Shown here one piece after another: positions 1 through 7,907 of a DNA stretch of 64,000 bases. The translations under genes were made by a program, and so were the position numbers. A model generated the notes under the pieces. It made no database searches. It had not been told where the DNA came from and saw nothing but the letters and a program-made list of their open reading frames with translations. This DNA comes from Miltoncostaea sp963762825. GTDB taxonomy: Bacteria; Actinomycetota; Thermoleophilia; Miltoncostaeales; Miltoncostaeaceae. The stretch is taken from contig CAVXLZ010000001.1 in the NCBI GenBank assembly GCA_963762825.1, forward strand, positions 1,240,001 through 1,304,000, in the 5' to 3' direction. Within the stretch, counting starts at the first letter, position 1; the number at the start of each line of letters is the position of its first letter.

Positions 1-468
1 CCGCTCCACGGGCGTACTGGTGCAGAGCGCCTCCACCTGCCCCTGGCGGATGACGGCGAGGGCGTCCGGACCGACGCCGCGCGAGGAGAGGGCCTCCTGG
101 ACGTCGAGGAGGCGGCATGCATCGGAGTTCAGGCGGTAGTCGGCATCGCCGGCGCGGGTGAGGCGCCGGCTGGCCTCGATCTCCGCCGGCCCGCCACGAC
201 CGTCGCCGTCGCCCCCGCCGAGGACGAGGCTCACCTCCGCGAAGGCGGATGCGGGACGCCGATCGCCACCGGAGTAGAGGACGTCGGCCATCCCACCGGC
301 GCGCAGGCGCCCCGCCCGCTGCTCGCCGAGGGCCCACACGACGGCCTCGGCGAGGTTGCTCTTGCCGGAACCGTTCGGTCCGACCACCACGTTCACGCCG
401 GGGCCGAGCTGCAAGGTGGTGGCATCGGCGAACGACTTGAAGCCGCGTACGGACAGCCGGGTCAGCAT
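1..468 (-). CDS. smc: SMC chromosome-partition ATPase, N-terminal part (runs off window)
   Basis: N-terminal ~156 residues of an SMC ATPase, which works as a dimer with ScpA/ScpB to organise and segregate the chromosome. It opens with the SMC-type start MLTRLSVRGFKSFAD, and the Walker A motif GPNGSGKSNL lies at about residues 30-39. Part of the Q-loop region (VIRQGQVE) is visible near the window edge. The ATG at 468-466 overlaps the rnc stop as TGATG, so the two genes are translationally coupled. The coiled coil, hinge and C-terminal head lie outside the window. scpA and scpB are also in this window, at about 39-40 kb. Identity is certain; only the length cannot be judged. Confidence 0.95.
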   Translation of the reverse strand, partial: MLTRLSVRGFKSFADATTLQLGPGVNVVVGPNGSGKSNLAEAVVWALGEQRAGRLRAGGMADVLYSGGDRRPASAFAEVSLVLGGGDGDGRGGPAEIEASRRLTRAGDADYRLNSDACRLLDVQEALSSRGVGPDALAVIRQGQVEALCTSTPVER

Positions 469-1160
469 CAGCGCGGCTCCTCGAGGCGCCCGAGCGCCTC
501 GGCCGCGGCGGCCTGCTCGGACGCCTGCTTCGACGCTCCCGACCCCTCGCCGACCACCCCGTCGCCGACCCGCACCCGACTCGTGAAGACTCGCCTCTCG
601 GGCGGCCCCTGACTGTCCGAGAGCTCGTAGGCGACGGCCAGCCGACGGCGCGCGGCGCGCTCCTGAAGAGCAGTCTTCGGGTCCCGTGACCCGGGCATGG
701 CGGCCTCCAGCGCCGGGGCGAACGCCTCCAGGACGGCGGTGCGAGTGGCCTCCAACCCGAGATCGAGCCATCCGGCGCCGATGACCGCCTCGGCGAGCGC
801 GGCACGCAGGCTCCGTTGCTCTGCGAGCTGCGCCGCGGCGCGGCGGCGCGGCGACGGGGCGGCCGCCACGAAGGCGTCGGGGAGCGCGGAGGCGTCGGCC
901 GCGGCAGCGCAGGAGTCGCGGCCGACCACGGCCTGCCTCATCCAGGAGAGGTCGCCCTCATCCACCGCGGGATGACGACGCATGAGCTCTTCGCTCACCA
1001 CCACTCCGAGAACGCTGTCACCGAGGAACTCGAGCCGCTCGTAGGACGCCTCGCGTCGAGGCGCCCACGAGCTGTGCGTGAAGATCTGACGGCGCCGACG
1101 GCCTTCGAGGCCCCGGACGATGCGGGCAAGGCCGGTCTCCCCGGAACCGGGAGCGATCAG
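468..1160 (-). CDS. rnc: Ribonuclease III, apparent CTG start
   Basis: Endonuclease for double-stranded RNA that matures rRNA precursors. From the CTG at 1160 the protein is 230 residues, a normal length. It has FTHSSW, the signature ERLEFLGDSVL (about 40-50) with the acidic catalytic residues, a second acidic site in LAEAVIGA, and a dsRNA-binding domain from about 155 (DPKTALQE ... KQASEQAAAAEALGRL). The first canonical start, GTG at 1004, would delete the signature and cannot be right. No ATG, GTG or TTG occurs in frame between it and the body of acpP. A CTG overlaps the acpP stop as CTGA, so I take it as the start; the neighbouring ATC is the other option. smc follows by TGATG overlap. Confidence 0.9.
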   Translation of the reverse strand: MIAPGSGETGLARIVRGLEGRRRRQIFTHSSWAPRREASYERLEFLGDSVLGVVVSEELMRRHPAVDEGDLSWMRQAVVGRDSCAAAADASALPDAFVAAAPSPRRRAAAQLAEQRSLRAALAEAVIGAGWLDLGLEATRTAVLEAFAPALEAAMPGSRDPKTALQERAARRRLAVAYELSDSQGPPERRVFTSRVRVGDGVVGEGSGASKQASEQAAAAEALGRLEEPR

Positions 1161-1399
1161 CCGGTATTCGACATCACGTAGTCGACCGCCTGACCGACCG
1201 TCGCGATCTTCTCGGCCTCCTCGTCCGGGATCTTTATCTTGAACCGGTCCTCCATCTCCATGATGAGCTCGACCAGATCCAGCGAGTCCGCGTTCAGATC
1301 CTCCTGGAAGGACGACTCGACGGTGACCTCGACCGGATCGACCCCGAGCTGCTCCACCAGGATGGCGCGGACCTCATCGACTGCTTTCTCTCGGTCCAA
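1157..1399 (-). CDS. acpP: Acyl carrier protein
   Basis: Small acidic carrier of growing acyl chains in type II fatty acid synthesis. The sequence is about 80 residues with the phosphopantetheine site in NADSLDLVE (Ser near residue 39) and the usual helix-II acidic face (ELIMEMEDRF). GTG at 1402 and TTG at 1399 are both possible starts; the AGGGGG Shine-Dalgarno at 1405-1410 is only 2 nt from the GTG and 5 nt from the TTG, so TTG is favoured. It follows plsX in the same direction after about 100 nt and overlaps the start of rnc by CTGA. Confidence 0.95.
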   Translation of the reverse strand: MDREKAVDEVRAILVEQLGVDPVEVTVESSFQEDLNADSLDLVELIMEMEDRFKIKIPDEEAEKIATVGQAVDYVMSNTG

Positions 1400-1502
1400 C
1401 ACGTCCCCCTATTTTTCTCACCATGCCAATGGCCGCTCGGGCCTGGCTGGGCAACTTACACACGGTCTCGGACGAACCGCCGTCTCCGGCGGAGCCGGAA
1501 TC

Positions 1503-2573
1503 CTACGTGGTGGAGGACCTCTCGGCGCCCTCGAGCGCGAGAGCGGCACCGAATTGCTCCACCAGGCGCCCGCGCGTGCCCCGTGCAGCGACCCGCACCG
1601 CGTTGGCGATGCCGCGCCCGGTCGAGTTCCCGTGGCCGATCACGGCGAGGCCGCGCACCCCCAGAAGCACGGCCCCGCCGTAGGTCTCAGGGTCGATCCG
1701 GTCGCGCATCCTCCGCAGCGGAGGTCGCACCAGGAGGCCCCCGACGCGACCTAGGGTCGTGGAGGCGACGGCGTCGCGAACCTCTCCCATGAGGAAGACC
1801 GCGAGCCCCTCCATGGTCTTGAGGACGACGTTGCCGGTGAATCCGTCCGTGACGACGACATCCACGCCACCCGCGGGGATGTCGCGACCCTCGACATTTC
1901 CGATGAAACCCGGGGTTCCCCGCAGGAGGGCGTGCGCCGCGAGCACCAGCTCGCTGCCCTTGCCCTCCTCCTCGCCGATCGAGAGGAGACCGACCCGCGG
2001 CTCGGCCACGCCGAGGACGTCGCGCGCGAAGAGCCGGCCCATCAGGGCGAACTGCGGGAAGTGCTCGGCGCGGGCCTCGGCGCTCGCTCCGGCGTCCAAC
2101 AGGAGTACCGGCCCTCCGCCCGTGCTCGGGAGCACCACGGCGATCGCAGGCCGGATCACGCCCGGGACGCGCCGCATGTAGAGGGTCGCGGCCGCCAGCA
2201 TCGCCCCGGTGTTGCCGGCCGAGACGGCCGCTCCCGCACGACCCTCGCCCACGAGCCGGCAGACCAGGGACACGGAGGAGTCGGGTTTCGCCCGCACGGC
2301 CCGTGCGCCCTCCTCGGCGGACGACACCGTCTCGGCCGCGTGCACGATCTCGATGCCGGGACGACCCGTGGCGCCCTGACGGCCGAGCTCGTCCCTCAGA
2401 ACCCCCTCATCGCCGACCAGGAGGATGGCGATGCCGTCGGCCGCGGCGGCGAGGGCTCCTTGCACCGGCGCGGCGGGCGCGTTGTCACCGCCCATGCCAT
2501 CCAGCGCAACCGTGTCGTGAAGCGGTACTACCCCTCGATCTCGAGGACCGGGCGGCCCCGGTAGTAACCACAC
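1503..2573 (-). CDS. plsX: Phosphate acyltransferase PlsX, start uncertain
   Basis: Makes acyl-phosphate from acyl-ACP for phospholipid synthesis at the membrane. The hallmark ALDGMGGDNAP lies near the N terminus; VSAGNTGAMLAAA, VLLLDAGASAEA, DVVVTDGFTGNVVLK and a C-terminal LGVRGLAVIGHG follow, all in PlsX order. Family members usually begin 3-6 residues before that hallmark, but no ATG, GTG or TTG is present there. The nearest in-frame canonical start is GTG at 2573, which would overlap rpmF by 46 nt. A GAGGGG motif ends just before the rpmF stop, closer to codons GTA/CCG/CTT at 2528-2520. The product is certain; the start is not. Confidence 0.92.
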   Translation of the reverse strand: MWLLPGPPGPRDRGVVPLHDTVALDGMGGDNAPAAPVQGALAAAADGIAILLVGDEGVLRDELGRQGATGRPGIEIVHAAETVSSAEEGARAVRAKPDSSVSLVCRLVGEGRAGAAVSAGNTGAMLAAATLYMRRVPGVIRPAIAVVLPSTGGGPVLLLDAGASAEARAEHFPQFALMGRLFARDVLGVAEPRVGLLSIGEEEGKGSELVLAAHALLRGTPGFIGNVEGRDIPAGGVDVVVTDGFTGNVVLKTMEGLAVFLMGEVRDAVASTTLGRVGGLLVRPPLRRMRDRIDPETYGGAVLLGVRGLAVIGHGNSTGRGIANAVRVAARGTRGRLVEQFGAALALEGAERSSTT

Positions 2574-2707
2574 ACACCGCACACGTGGTGCGGGCGAGAG
2601 GGGCTGGCGCACCGCGGACAGCGTCCGAGACGCGCCGCGTCGATCGCGTGCGTGGCGCGCCGCGTGTCGCGGCGCTGCTTGGAGGTCTTTCGCTTCGGGA
2701 CGGCCAC
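2528..2707 (-). CDS. rpmF: 50S ribosomal protein L32
   Basis: Large-subunit ribosomal protein, 59 residues, starting MAVPKRKTSKQRRDTRR with GTG at 2707. CPRC and CGVC form a zinc ribbon, so this is the zinc-binding form. It sits between yceD and plsX, the standard actinobacterial and firmicute arrangement that links ribosome and lipid synthesis. Its stop codon lies inside the likely 5' end of plsX. Longer in-frame starts exist upstream but add sequence unlike L32. Confidence 0.96.
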   Translation of the reverse strand: MAVPKRKTSKQRRDTRRATHAIDAARLGRCPRCASPSRPHHVCGVCGYYRGRPVLEIEG

Positions 2708-2806
2708 GTGCTCACCACCGGTCGGAGGACTCGCGGAAGGGTAGCGGTCCACGCGCGCGAGAGAAAGGGGCACTCCCAGAAATCCCGGTGCGCCCACGCA
2801 CCGCTC

Positions 2807-3334
2807 CTACTCGCGCAGGTCCAACCGCTCGGAGATCTCGCGCAGGGCATCCCAGCGCGAGTCGCCAGACTCCTCCACGCAGTCGCAGGTGACGACGTTG
2901 CGATCGGCGCCGCAGCCCGGGCAGAGACCGGCACACTCCTCCCGGCAGAGGATCATCGCCGGGAGCGCCTCCGCGAAGGCGTCGCGCGCCCACAGGCCCA
3001 GCGCAAGCGCCCCGTCCTCCACGTAGGAGGAGTCGAGGTCCTCATCGAACGGGTCCTCGGCACTGCGCCCGTCGGCCGAGAACTCCGACGTGTCGATCAT
3101 CACGGGCAACCGCGCCGGGCCCGTGCACCTCCAGCAGGGGCCCACGATGTAGGCCTCCGATCGCAGGTGGAAGTGCGCTCCGGCCGACGAGCGCGTCACC
3201 GTCAGGTCGACCTCGGGCGTCGCCGGGTCCGTCACGTAGTCCTGGCCGCCGAGCCTCAGCTCGATGGCCGGGACCCGCACCCGAAGGTGGGCCCCGGCCC
3301 CCGATGACAGGTCGAGGGAGCGGAGGTCGAGCTT
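2807..3334 (-). CDS. YceD/DUF177 family protein, no canonical start codon
   Basis: DUF177 protein normally paired with rpmF; in plants and bacteria the family is linked to 23S rRNA and ribosome assembly. The body carries the typical CRRC-like pair (CWRC) and a C-terminal CREECAGLCPGCGADRN, four cysteines that suggest metal binding. A conserved-looking N terminus KLDLRSLDLSSGAG lies directly behind a perfect AGGAGG (3345-3340 region), yet contains no ATG, GTG or TTG. The first canonical start (GTG 3280) would discard it. I place the start provisionally at AAG 3334, 5 nt after AGGAGG. rpmF follows about 100 nt downstream. Confidence 0.85.
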   Translation of the reverse strand, partial: KLDLRSLDLSSGAGAHLRVRVPAIELRLGGQDYVTDPATPEVDLTVTRSSAGAHFHLRSEAYIVGPCWRCTGPARLPVMIDTSEFSADGRSAEDPFDEDLDSSYVEDGALALGLWARDAFAEALPAMILCREECAGLCPGCGADRNVVTCDCVEESGDSRWDALREISERLDLRE

Positions 3335-3357
3335 GGCGACCTCCTCAGGCGTCCCGG

Positions 3358-3849
3358 CTACAGCGGTGACTCGTTCGGGAGCTCCTCGTCGTCCAAGGGC
3401 TCCTCGGCCCGCCCCTGAAGACGCTCGCGGCCGCGCTGGACCGCCTGGAGGAACTTCCCGAGGTTCACCTCGAGGGTGCCGAGCACCTCGTCGGCGTAGT
3501 CCTCCGCTCCGAGCCGGACCTCGCGCTCACGCCCGCGGGCCTCCTCCAGGATCTCGGCAGCCTCACGCTCGGCGCGCTTGACGACCTCCATCTCGGAGGC
3601 CTCCTGCGCCGCCTTGTCGCGGGCGTCGAACACGAGGCGCTCGGCCTCGCGCTTGGCCTCCGCCAGCATCTCCTGGCGCTCCTTGACGATCCAGCGGGCC
3701 TGCTTGACCTCTTCGGGGATCGTCGACCTCATCTGGTCGAGGAGGTCGTAGATCGCCTCGCGATCGATCCGCACCTGGTCGGTCAGGGGGACCGCCCGGG
3801 CGTTGTGGATCAGGTCGTCCAGCTTGTCGATCAGCTCCAGTACGTCCAA
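3358..3849 (-). CDS. Coiled-coil protein of the AtpF-like/DivIVA-like type
   Basis: A 163-residue charged protein beginning with the actinobacterial pattern DVLELIDKLDDLIHNARAV. It is followed by a long heptad-rich helix (about 55-135; EEVKQARWIVKERQEMLAEAKREAERL) and an acidic tail. Database entries call similar proteins 'ATP synthase F0 subunit B-like' or 'vacuolar-type H+-ATPase subunit H-like', but nothing here supports an ATP synthase role. The length and coiled coil suggest a structural or cell-pole function, which is inference. TTG at 3849 is preceded by GAGGAGG at ideal spacing. It lies between coaD and yceD in one operon. Confidence 0.8.
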   Translation of the reverse strand: MDVLELIDKLDDLIHNARAVPLTDQVRIDREAIYDLLDQMRSTIPEEVKQARWIVKERQEMLAEAKREAERLVFDARDKAAQEASEMEVVKRAEREAAEILEEARGREREVRLGAEDYADEVLGTLEVNLGKFLQAVQRGRERLQGRAEEPLDDEELPNESPL

Positions 3850-3859
3850 CGAACCCTCC

Positions 3860-4378
3860 TCAGGGGACCGAACCGACACCTCGTGGGCGCCGCGCCCGGA
3901 GTGCCTCCGCGACGAAGGCGGGAACCCAGTCATCGACCGAGCCCCCCCAGGCCGCCACCTCCCGCACGCCGCTCGAGCTCACGAAGCTGTAGCGCGGCGA
4001 TGCCGGCAGATAGACAGTTTCGATCTCCGCTGCCAGATGCCTGTTGAGTTGCGCCATCTGGAACTCATAGTCGAAATCCGAGATCGCGCGGAGACCTTTT
4101 ACCATGACTGAGGCGCCGAGGCTTCGCGCGTGCTCGGTGATCAGGCAGTTGAAGCCCTCCACGCGGACGTTCCCGAGATCGGCGACGCTCTGCTCGACGA
4201 ATGCGATCCGCTCCTGCGCGTCGAAGATCGGCACCTTCTTGACGGAGCCGGTCGTCACCGAGACGACCACCTCGTCGAAGAGGCCCGAGGCCCGGCGGAT
4301 GATGTCGATGTGGCCGTGGGTCACAGGATCGTAGGTGCCCGGGCAGACGGCGATGCGATGCCTCCGGTGGACGGTCAC
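3860..4378 (-). CDS. coaD: Phosphopantetheine adenylyltransferase
   Basis: Transfers AMP to 4'-phosphopantetheine in coenzyme A synthesis. The 172-residue protein has the nucleotidyltransferase motif GTYDPVTHGHIDII (about 14-27), the basic substrate region MVKGLRAISDFDYEFQMA and a C-terminal SSSGVREVA. The GTG start at 4378 overlaps the rsmD stop by GTGA. The rsmD-coaD pairing is common in many phyla. Confidence 0.95.
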   Translation of the reverse strand: MTVHRRHRIAVCPGTYDPVTHGHIDIIRRASGLFDEVVVSVTTGSVKKVPIFDAQERIAFVEQSVADLGNVRVEGFNCLITEHARSLGASVMVKGLRAISDFDYEFQMAQLNRHLAAEIETVYLPASPRYSFVSSSGVREVAAWGGSVDDWVPAFVAEALRARRPRGVGSVP

Positions 4379-4932
4379 GGCCGCCTCGACCGGATCACGC
4401 TGAGCGCCGTATCGCCATAGGTCCGATCAGTTCGCGAGACGATCTCCAGTCCGCTCGGCTCCGGAGGAGGACACGCGGCGGAGTGCTCGATCACCACGAT
4501 CCCGGACGCCGTCAAGAGGGGCGCCAGTTCAGCCCCCAATCGGGCCACAACCCGATCGGTGAGGCTATACGGCGGGTCACACAGGCACAACCCGAACGTG
4601 CGGCCCGCCGCCCGCTCGGTGGCCAGGGCGGCTCTCCAGTCGCGGGAGATCACACGCACGCGCTCCTCCATGCCGAGGGCGGCGACGTTGGCGCGCGTGC
4701 ACGCGACCGCCCGCGCCGAGCGCTCCACGAGGGTCGCCGTTGCGGCGCCGCGCGAGAGGGCCTCGAGCCCGAGGGCGCCGGATCCGGCGAACAGGTCCAG
4801 GACGTCGAGACCCTCCACCGGGCCGATGATCGAGAACATCGCCTCGCGGACGCGATCAGCCGTAGGCCGTGTCGCATCCCCCCGCGGGGCGGCGATTCGC
4901 CTCCCGCGATGGGTTCCGGCGATGATCCTCAC
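4375..4932 (-). CDS. rsmD: 16S rRNA (guanine966-N2)-methyltransferase
   Basis: SAM-dependent methylation of G966 of 16S rRNA. The protein is 185 residues: RIIAGTHRGRRIAAPRG at the start, TRPTADRVREAMFSII, the SAM-binding DLFAGSGALGLEALSRGA, and the catalytic LCDPPYSL (DPPY). GTG at 4932 overlaps the recG stop by GTGA and the gene overlaps coaD at its other end, so recG-rsmD-coaD is one coupled unit. Confidence 0.93.
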   Translation of the reverse strand: MRIIAGTHRGRRIAAPRGDATRPTADRVREAMFSIIGPVEGLDVLDLFAGSGALGLEALSRGAATATLVERSARAVACTRANVAALGMEERVRVISRDWRAALATERAAGRTFGLCLCDPPYSLTDRVVARLGAELAPLLTASGIVVIEHSAACPPPEPSGLEIVSRTDRTYGDTALSVIRSRRP

Positions 4933-7118
4933 GCGTCGAGCAACCGCGGCAGCGTGTCGAAGCGCCGCAGGACCGCGGATCGCAGGGGGGCGTTCTCCGC
5001 CGACTCGAGCAGCGGATCGCGAGCCAGCAGGCCCTTCGCGACATGGCGGGCCTCCGCCAGCTCGCGCCGGTCGCGGGCGAGCCGCGCGAAGCGCAGATCG
5101 GTGGGCCCGGCCTGTCGCAGTCCGAGAATGCTCCCCTCCCCCCGTATCTCGAGGTCCAGCTCCGCCAAGCGGAAGCCGTCGGAGTTCTGGGTGAGGGCCT
5201 CGAGCCTGCGCGCCCCGTCCTCGGTCTGGGGCTCGCCGAACAGCAGGCAGCGCCCCGGGTGGTCGCCCCGGCCCACCCGGCCGCGGAGCTGGTGGAGTTG
5301 CGCGAGCCCGAACCTCTCGGCGTCCTCGATCACGATGGTGGTCGCGTTCGCGACGTCGATGCCCACCTCGACGACCGTCGTGGCCACCAGGAGGTCGGTC
5401 CTGCCCTCGGCGAAGTCGAGCATCGCCGCCCGTTTCTCGTCGGTGTGCTGGGCACCGTGGACGAGACCCACCGAGAAGGCCGAGAAGGGCCCCTCGCTCA
5501 GGCGGGCCGCCTCGCTGGTCGCGGCCCGCGCCTCGGCGACCCCCCCCTCCTCGACCAGCGGGCAGATCACGTAGGCCTGGCGCCCCGCCCGGAGCTCCGC
5601 GCGAACCATCTCGTAGGCGCCCTCGCGGTCCGCAGCCCGCACCCAGAGGGTCTCCACCGGCGAGCGCCCGGGGGGTCGGGTGCGGATGGTCGAGACGGTC
5701 AGGTCCCCGTAGGCGGTGAGAGCGAGCGTGCGCGGGATCGGGGTCGCCGTCATGTAGAGGAGGTGGGCCGCCCCGTCGCGTCCGGTGGCGCGCTCGGCGA
5801 GGGCCTGGCGCTGCTCCACCCCGAAGCGGTGCTGCTCGTCCACGACCACGAGGCCGAGGCGATCGAACTCGACCCCCTCCGAGAGGAGCGCCTGGGTCCC
5901 GATGACGACCGGAGCCGTGCCGGTGCGCATCGCCAGCAGGCGCCGCTCGCGTTCGGCGCGCCCCACCCTCCCGGTGAGCAGGAGCGGCGCGACCCCGGCC
6001 GGGGCGAGGAGGCCGTCGAGCGTGCGAAGGTGCTGCTCGGCGAGGGTCTCGGTCGGCACCAGGATCGCCGCCTGGGCGCCCGCCTCGATGGCCTGGCAGA
6101 TCGCGAGCACCGCGACGAGCGTCTTTCCGGAACCGACCTCCCCCTGCAGCAGCCGCCGCATGGGCCGCGGAGACGCCAGGTCGCGAGCGATCTCGCGCGC
6201 GGCGCGACGCTGCGCGGCGGTCAGCGAGAACGGCAGGGCCTCGAGGAGCGGACGCGCGCGCTCCCCGGTGCCGCACAGCTGCGGCGCTGAGCGTTGGGCG
6301 ACCTGGGAGCGCCTCACGGCCTCCAGGCCGAGCTGGAGCACGAGCAGCTCCTCGATCACCAGGCGCCGGCGCCCGAGGCGCCCCTCGCGCCGGGAGCGGG
6401 GGAAGTGGACGGCCACGAGCGCGTCCGGTGCGCCGGGTAGGCCCAGGCGCACGCGAACCCAGGCGGGCAGCCGCTCGGGGGCGGCGCGAGCCAACGGTCG
6501 CGCCAGATCGACCAGCTCGCGGATGCGACGGGGGGGCATCTGTTCGGTGGCGCGGTACACCGGCACCAGCCCGCGCGTGTGGAGCCCCTCCGAACCACCT
6601 CCGCCGAGGATCTCATGGCTACGGACCGCCAGCTCGCGGCGCCCCTCGCCCCCCACCCGCCCGCGCAGCAGCAGCTCATCCCCGGGGGACAGCAGCCGGA
6701 GGAGGTGCTCCTGGTTGAACCAGGTCGCGACGATGCGGCCGCTCGCATCGTGCACGCGGGCTCGCACGATGCGCAGACCGCGGCGACGGGTGGGACGCAC
6801 CGAGACCTCGTCCACCCGCACCCTGACCGTCACCTCCTCTCCGGCTCGCAACCCCGAGAGCGGCCGTACGTCCTGATCGAAGGCCTCGTAGCGCGAGGGC
6901 AGGTACTCGAGCAGGTCGCCCACCGTGCGGATCCCGAGTTCGGCCGCACGCCGCGCAATCGCGGGTCCGACCCCCGGGAGGTCGGTGATCACGGCCTCCC
7001 ACCACCCCGGCGCGGGCCTTCGCGGTGGGGCCTGCTCCGGCCAGGGATGGCCCCGGCCGGTGCCCAGCGGGGGCGTGATCGGCGGCCATGCGTCGGTGGT
7101 GGTTGCGCTCGGGGCCAT
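4929..7118 (-). CDS. recG: ATP-dependent DNA helicase RecG
   Basis: Branch-migrating helicase that remodels stalled forks and recombination intermediates. The protein is 729 residues: an N-terminal DLPGVGPAIARRAAELGI element and a wedge/OB domain. It also has Walker A GEVGSGKT, the DEQH box (VVDEQHRFGVEQ), TATPIPRTLAL, and motif VI QLRGRVGRGDHPGRC. I chose ATG 7118; upstream in-frame starts add unrelated sequence towards rpmB. The gene diverges from rpmB, leaving about 80 nt for both promoters. It heads the recG-rsmD-coaD unit. Confidence 0.95.
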   Translation of the reverse strand: MAPSATTTDAWPPITPPLGTGRGHPWPEQAPPRRPAPGWWEAVITDLPGVGPAIARRAAELGIRTVGDLLEYLPSRYEAFDQDVRPLSGLRAGEEVTVRVRVDEVSVRPTRRRGLRIVRARVHDASGRIVATWFNQEHLLRLLSPGDELLLRGRVGGEGRRELAVRSHEILGGGGSEGLHTRGLVPVYRATEQMPPRRIRELVDLARPLARAAPERLPAWVRVRLGLPGAPDALVAVHFPRSRREGRLGRRRLVIEELLVLQLGLEAVRRSQVAQRSAPQLCGTGERARPLLEALPFSLTAAQRRAAREIARDLASPRPMRRLLQGEVGSGKTLVAVLAICQAIEAGAQAAILVPTETLAEQHLRTLDGLLAPAGVAPLLLTGRVGRAERERRLLAMRTGTAPVVIGTQALLSEGVEFDRLGLVVVDEQHRFGVEQRQALAERATGRDGAAHLLYMTATPIPRTLALTAYGDLTVSTIRTRPPGRSPVETLWVRAADREGAYEMVRAELRAGRQAYVICPLVEEGGVAEARAATSEAARLSEGPFSAFSVGLVHGAQHTDEKRAAMLDFAEGRTDLLVATTVVEVGIDVANATTIVIEDAERFGLAQLHQLRGRVGRGDHPGRCLLFGEPQTEDGARRLEALTQNSDGFRLAELDLEIRGEGSILGLRQAGPTDLRFARLARDRRELAEARHVAKGLLARDPLLESAENAPLRSAVLRRFDTLPRLLDA

Positions 7119-7196
7119 CGAACGAGCATAATCCGGGGTCGCTCGGACGCCTCGTGCGTTCATGCCCACGGGTCAACGCAAGCGAGGACGTCGGAT

Positions 7197-7388
7197 ATGG
7201 CAAGGGTTTGCAGCGTCTGCAAGAAGGCGCCCACCTTCGGGAACAACCGCAGTCACTCGATGCGCGCGACCCCGCGGCGCTTCAACGTGAACGTGCAGAA
7301 GGTCCGCATCCTGAAGGGCGCCACCCCGGTGCGCGTGTACGTGTGCACCCGCTGCCTCAAGGCCGGCAAGGTGACGAAGGCCGCCTGA
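7197..7388 (+). CDS. rpmB: 50S ribosomal protein L28 (zinc form)
   Basis: 63-residue large-subunit protein. It begins MARVCSVCKKAPTFGNNRSH and has a second pair CTRC near the C terminus, giving the C+ zinc ribbon. The usual SHSMRATPRRFNVNVQ core is present. ATG 7197 follows a GAGGACG ribosome-binding site. It is a single gene between divergent recG and convergent ribH. Confidence 0.96.
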   Translation: MARVCSVCKKAPTFGNNRSHSMRATPRRFNVNVQKVRILKGATPVRVYVCTRCLKAGKVTKAA

Positions 7389-7427
7389 CGCCACCGCGCC
7401 GGGAGCGTCCGGCTCGCCGGACTCCCG

Positions 7428-7907
7428 CTAGCGGGAGTCCGCCAGGAGGTTCACCATCGCGATGGCGGCGTCGGCGGCGTCGATCCCGGCGTTCCCCTTG
7501 TCCCCCCCGGCGCGGGCCTCCGCCTGGGCGTAGGTGTCACAGGTCAGGACCCCGAACGTGCATGGGATCCCGGTCTCGACGCCCACCGCCGTGAGACCGG
7601 TCGCCGCCGCGTTGCAGATGTGCTCGAAGTGGGCCGTCTCGCCGCGGATGACCACGCCGAGGGCGATGACGGCCGCGTAGCGGCGGCGATGGGCCATCGC
7701 GTGCGCCGCGAGGGGAAGCTCGAACGCACCCGGCACCCAGAAGTCCTCGAGCTGGCCCTCGTGAAGGCCGGCCTCCATCAACCGGTCGTGTGCGCCCGCG
7801 AGCAGGCGCGTGCTGAGCTCCGCGTGGTACCCGGCCACGACGGCCGCCACACGGATCCCGGGGTGCTCCAGCCGAGGCGCCGGTGGTGGTGGGCCGGAGC
7901 GGGCCAT
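7428..7907 (-). CDS. ribH: 6,7-dimethyl-8-ribityllumazine synthase
   Basis: Penultimate step of riboflavin synthesis: condenses the ribityl-pyrimidine with dihydroxybutanone phosphate. The protein is 159 residues: AAVVAGYHAELSTRLLAGA, DFWVPGAFELPLAA, the phosphate-binding ALGVVIRGETAHFEHIC with the catalytic His, and a C-terminal GNAGIDAADAAI. Its ATG overlaps the ribBA stop as TGATG. It is last in ribD-ribE-ribBA-ribH. Confidence 0.95.
   Translation of the reverse strand: MARSGPPPPAPRLEHPGIRVAAVVAGYHAELSTRLLAGAHDRLMEAGLHEGQLEDFWVPGAFELPLAAHAMAHRRRYAAVIALGVVIRGETAHFEHICNAAATGLTAVGVETGIPCTFGVLTCDTYAQAEARAGGDKGNAGIDAADAAIAMVNLLADSR

Noticed and set aside
4375..6276. Long open frame running across recG and rsmD
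   Set aside because: Its upstream two thirds is an Arg/Pro/Gly-rich shadow of recG in another frame; only the last 185 codons are real (rsmD).
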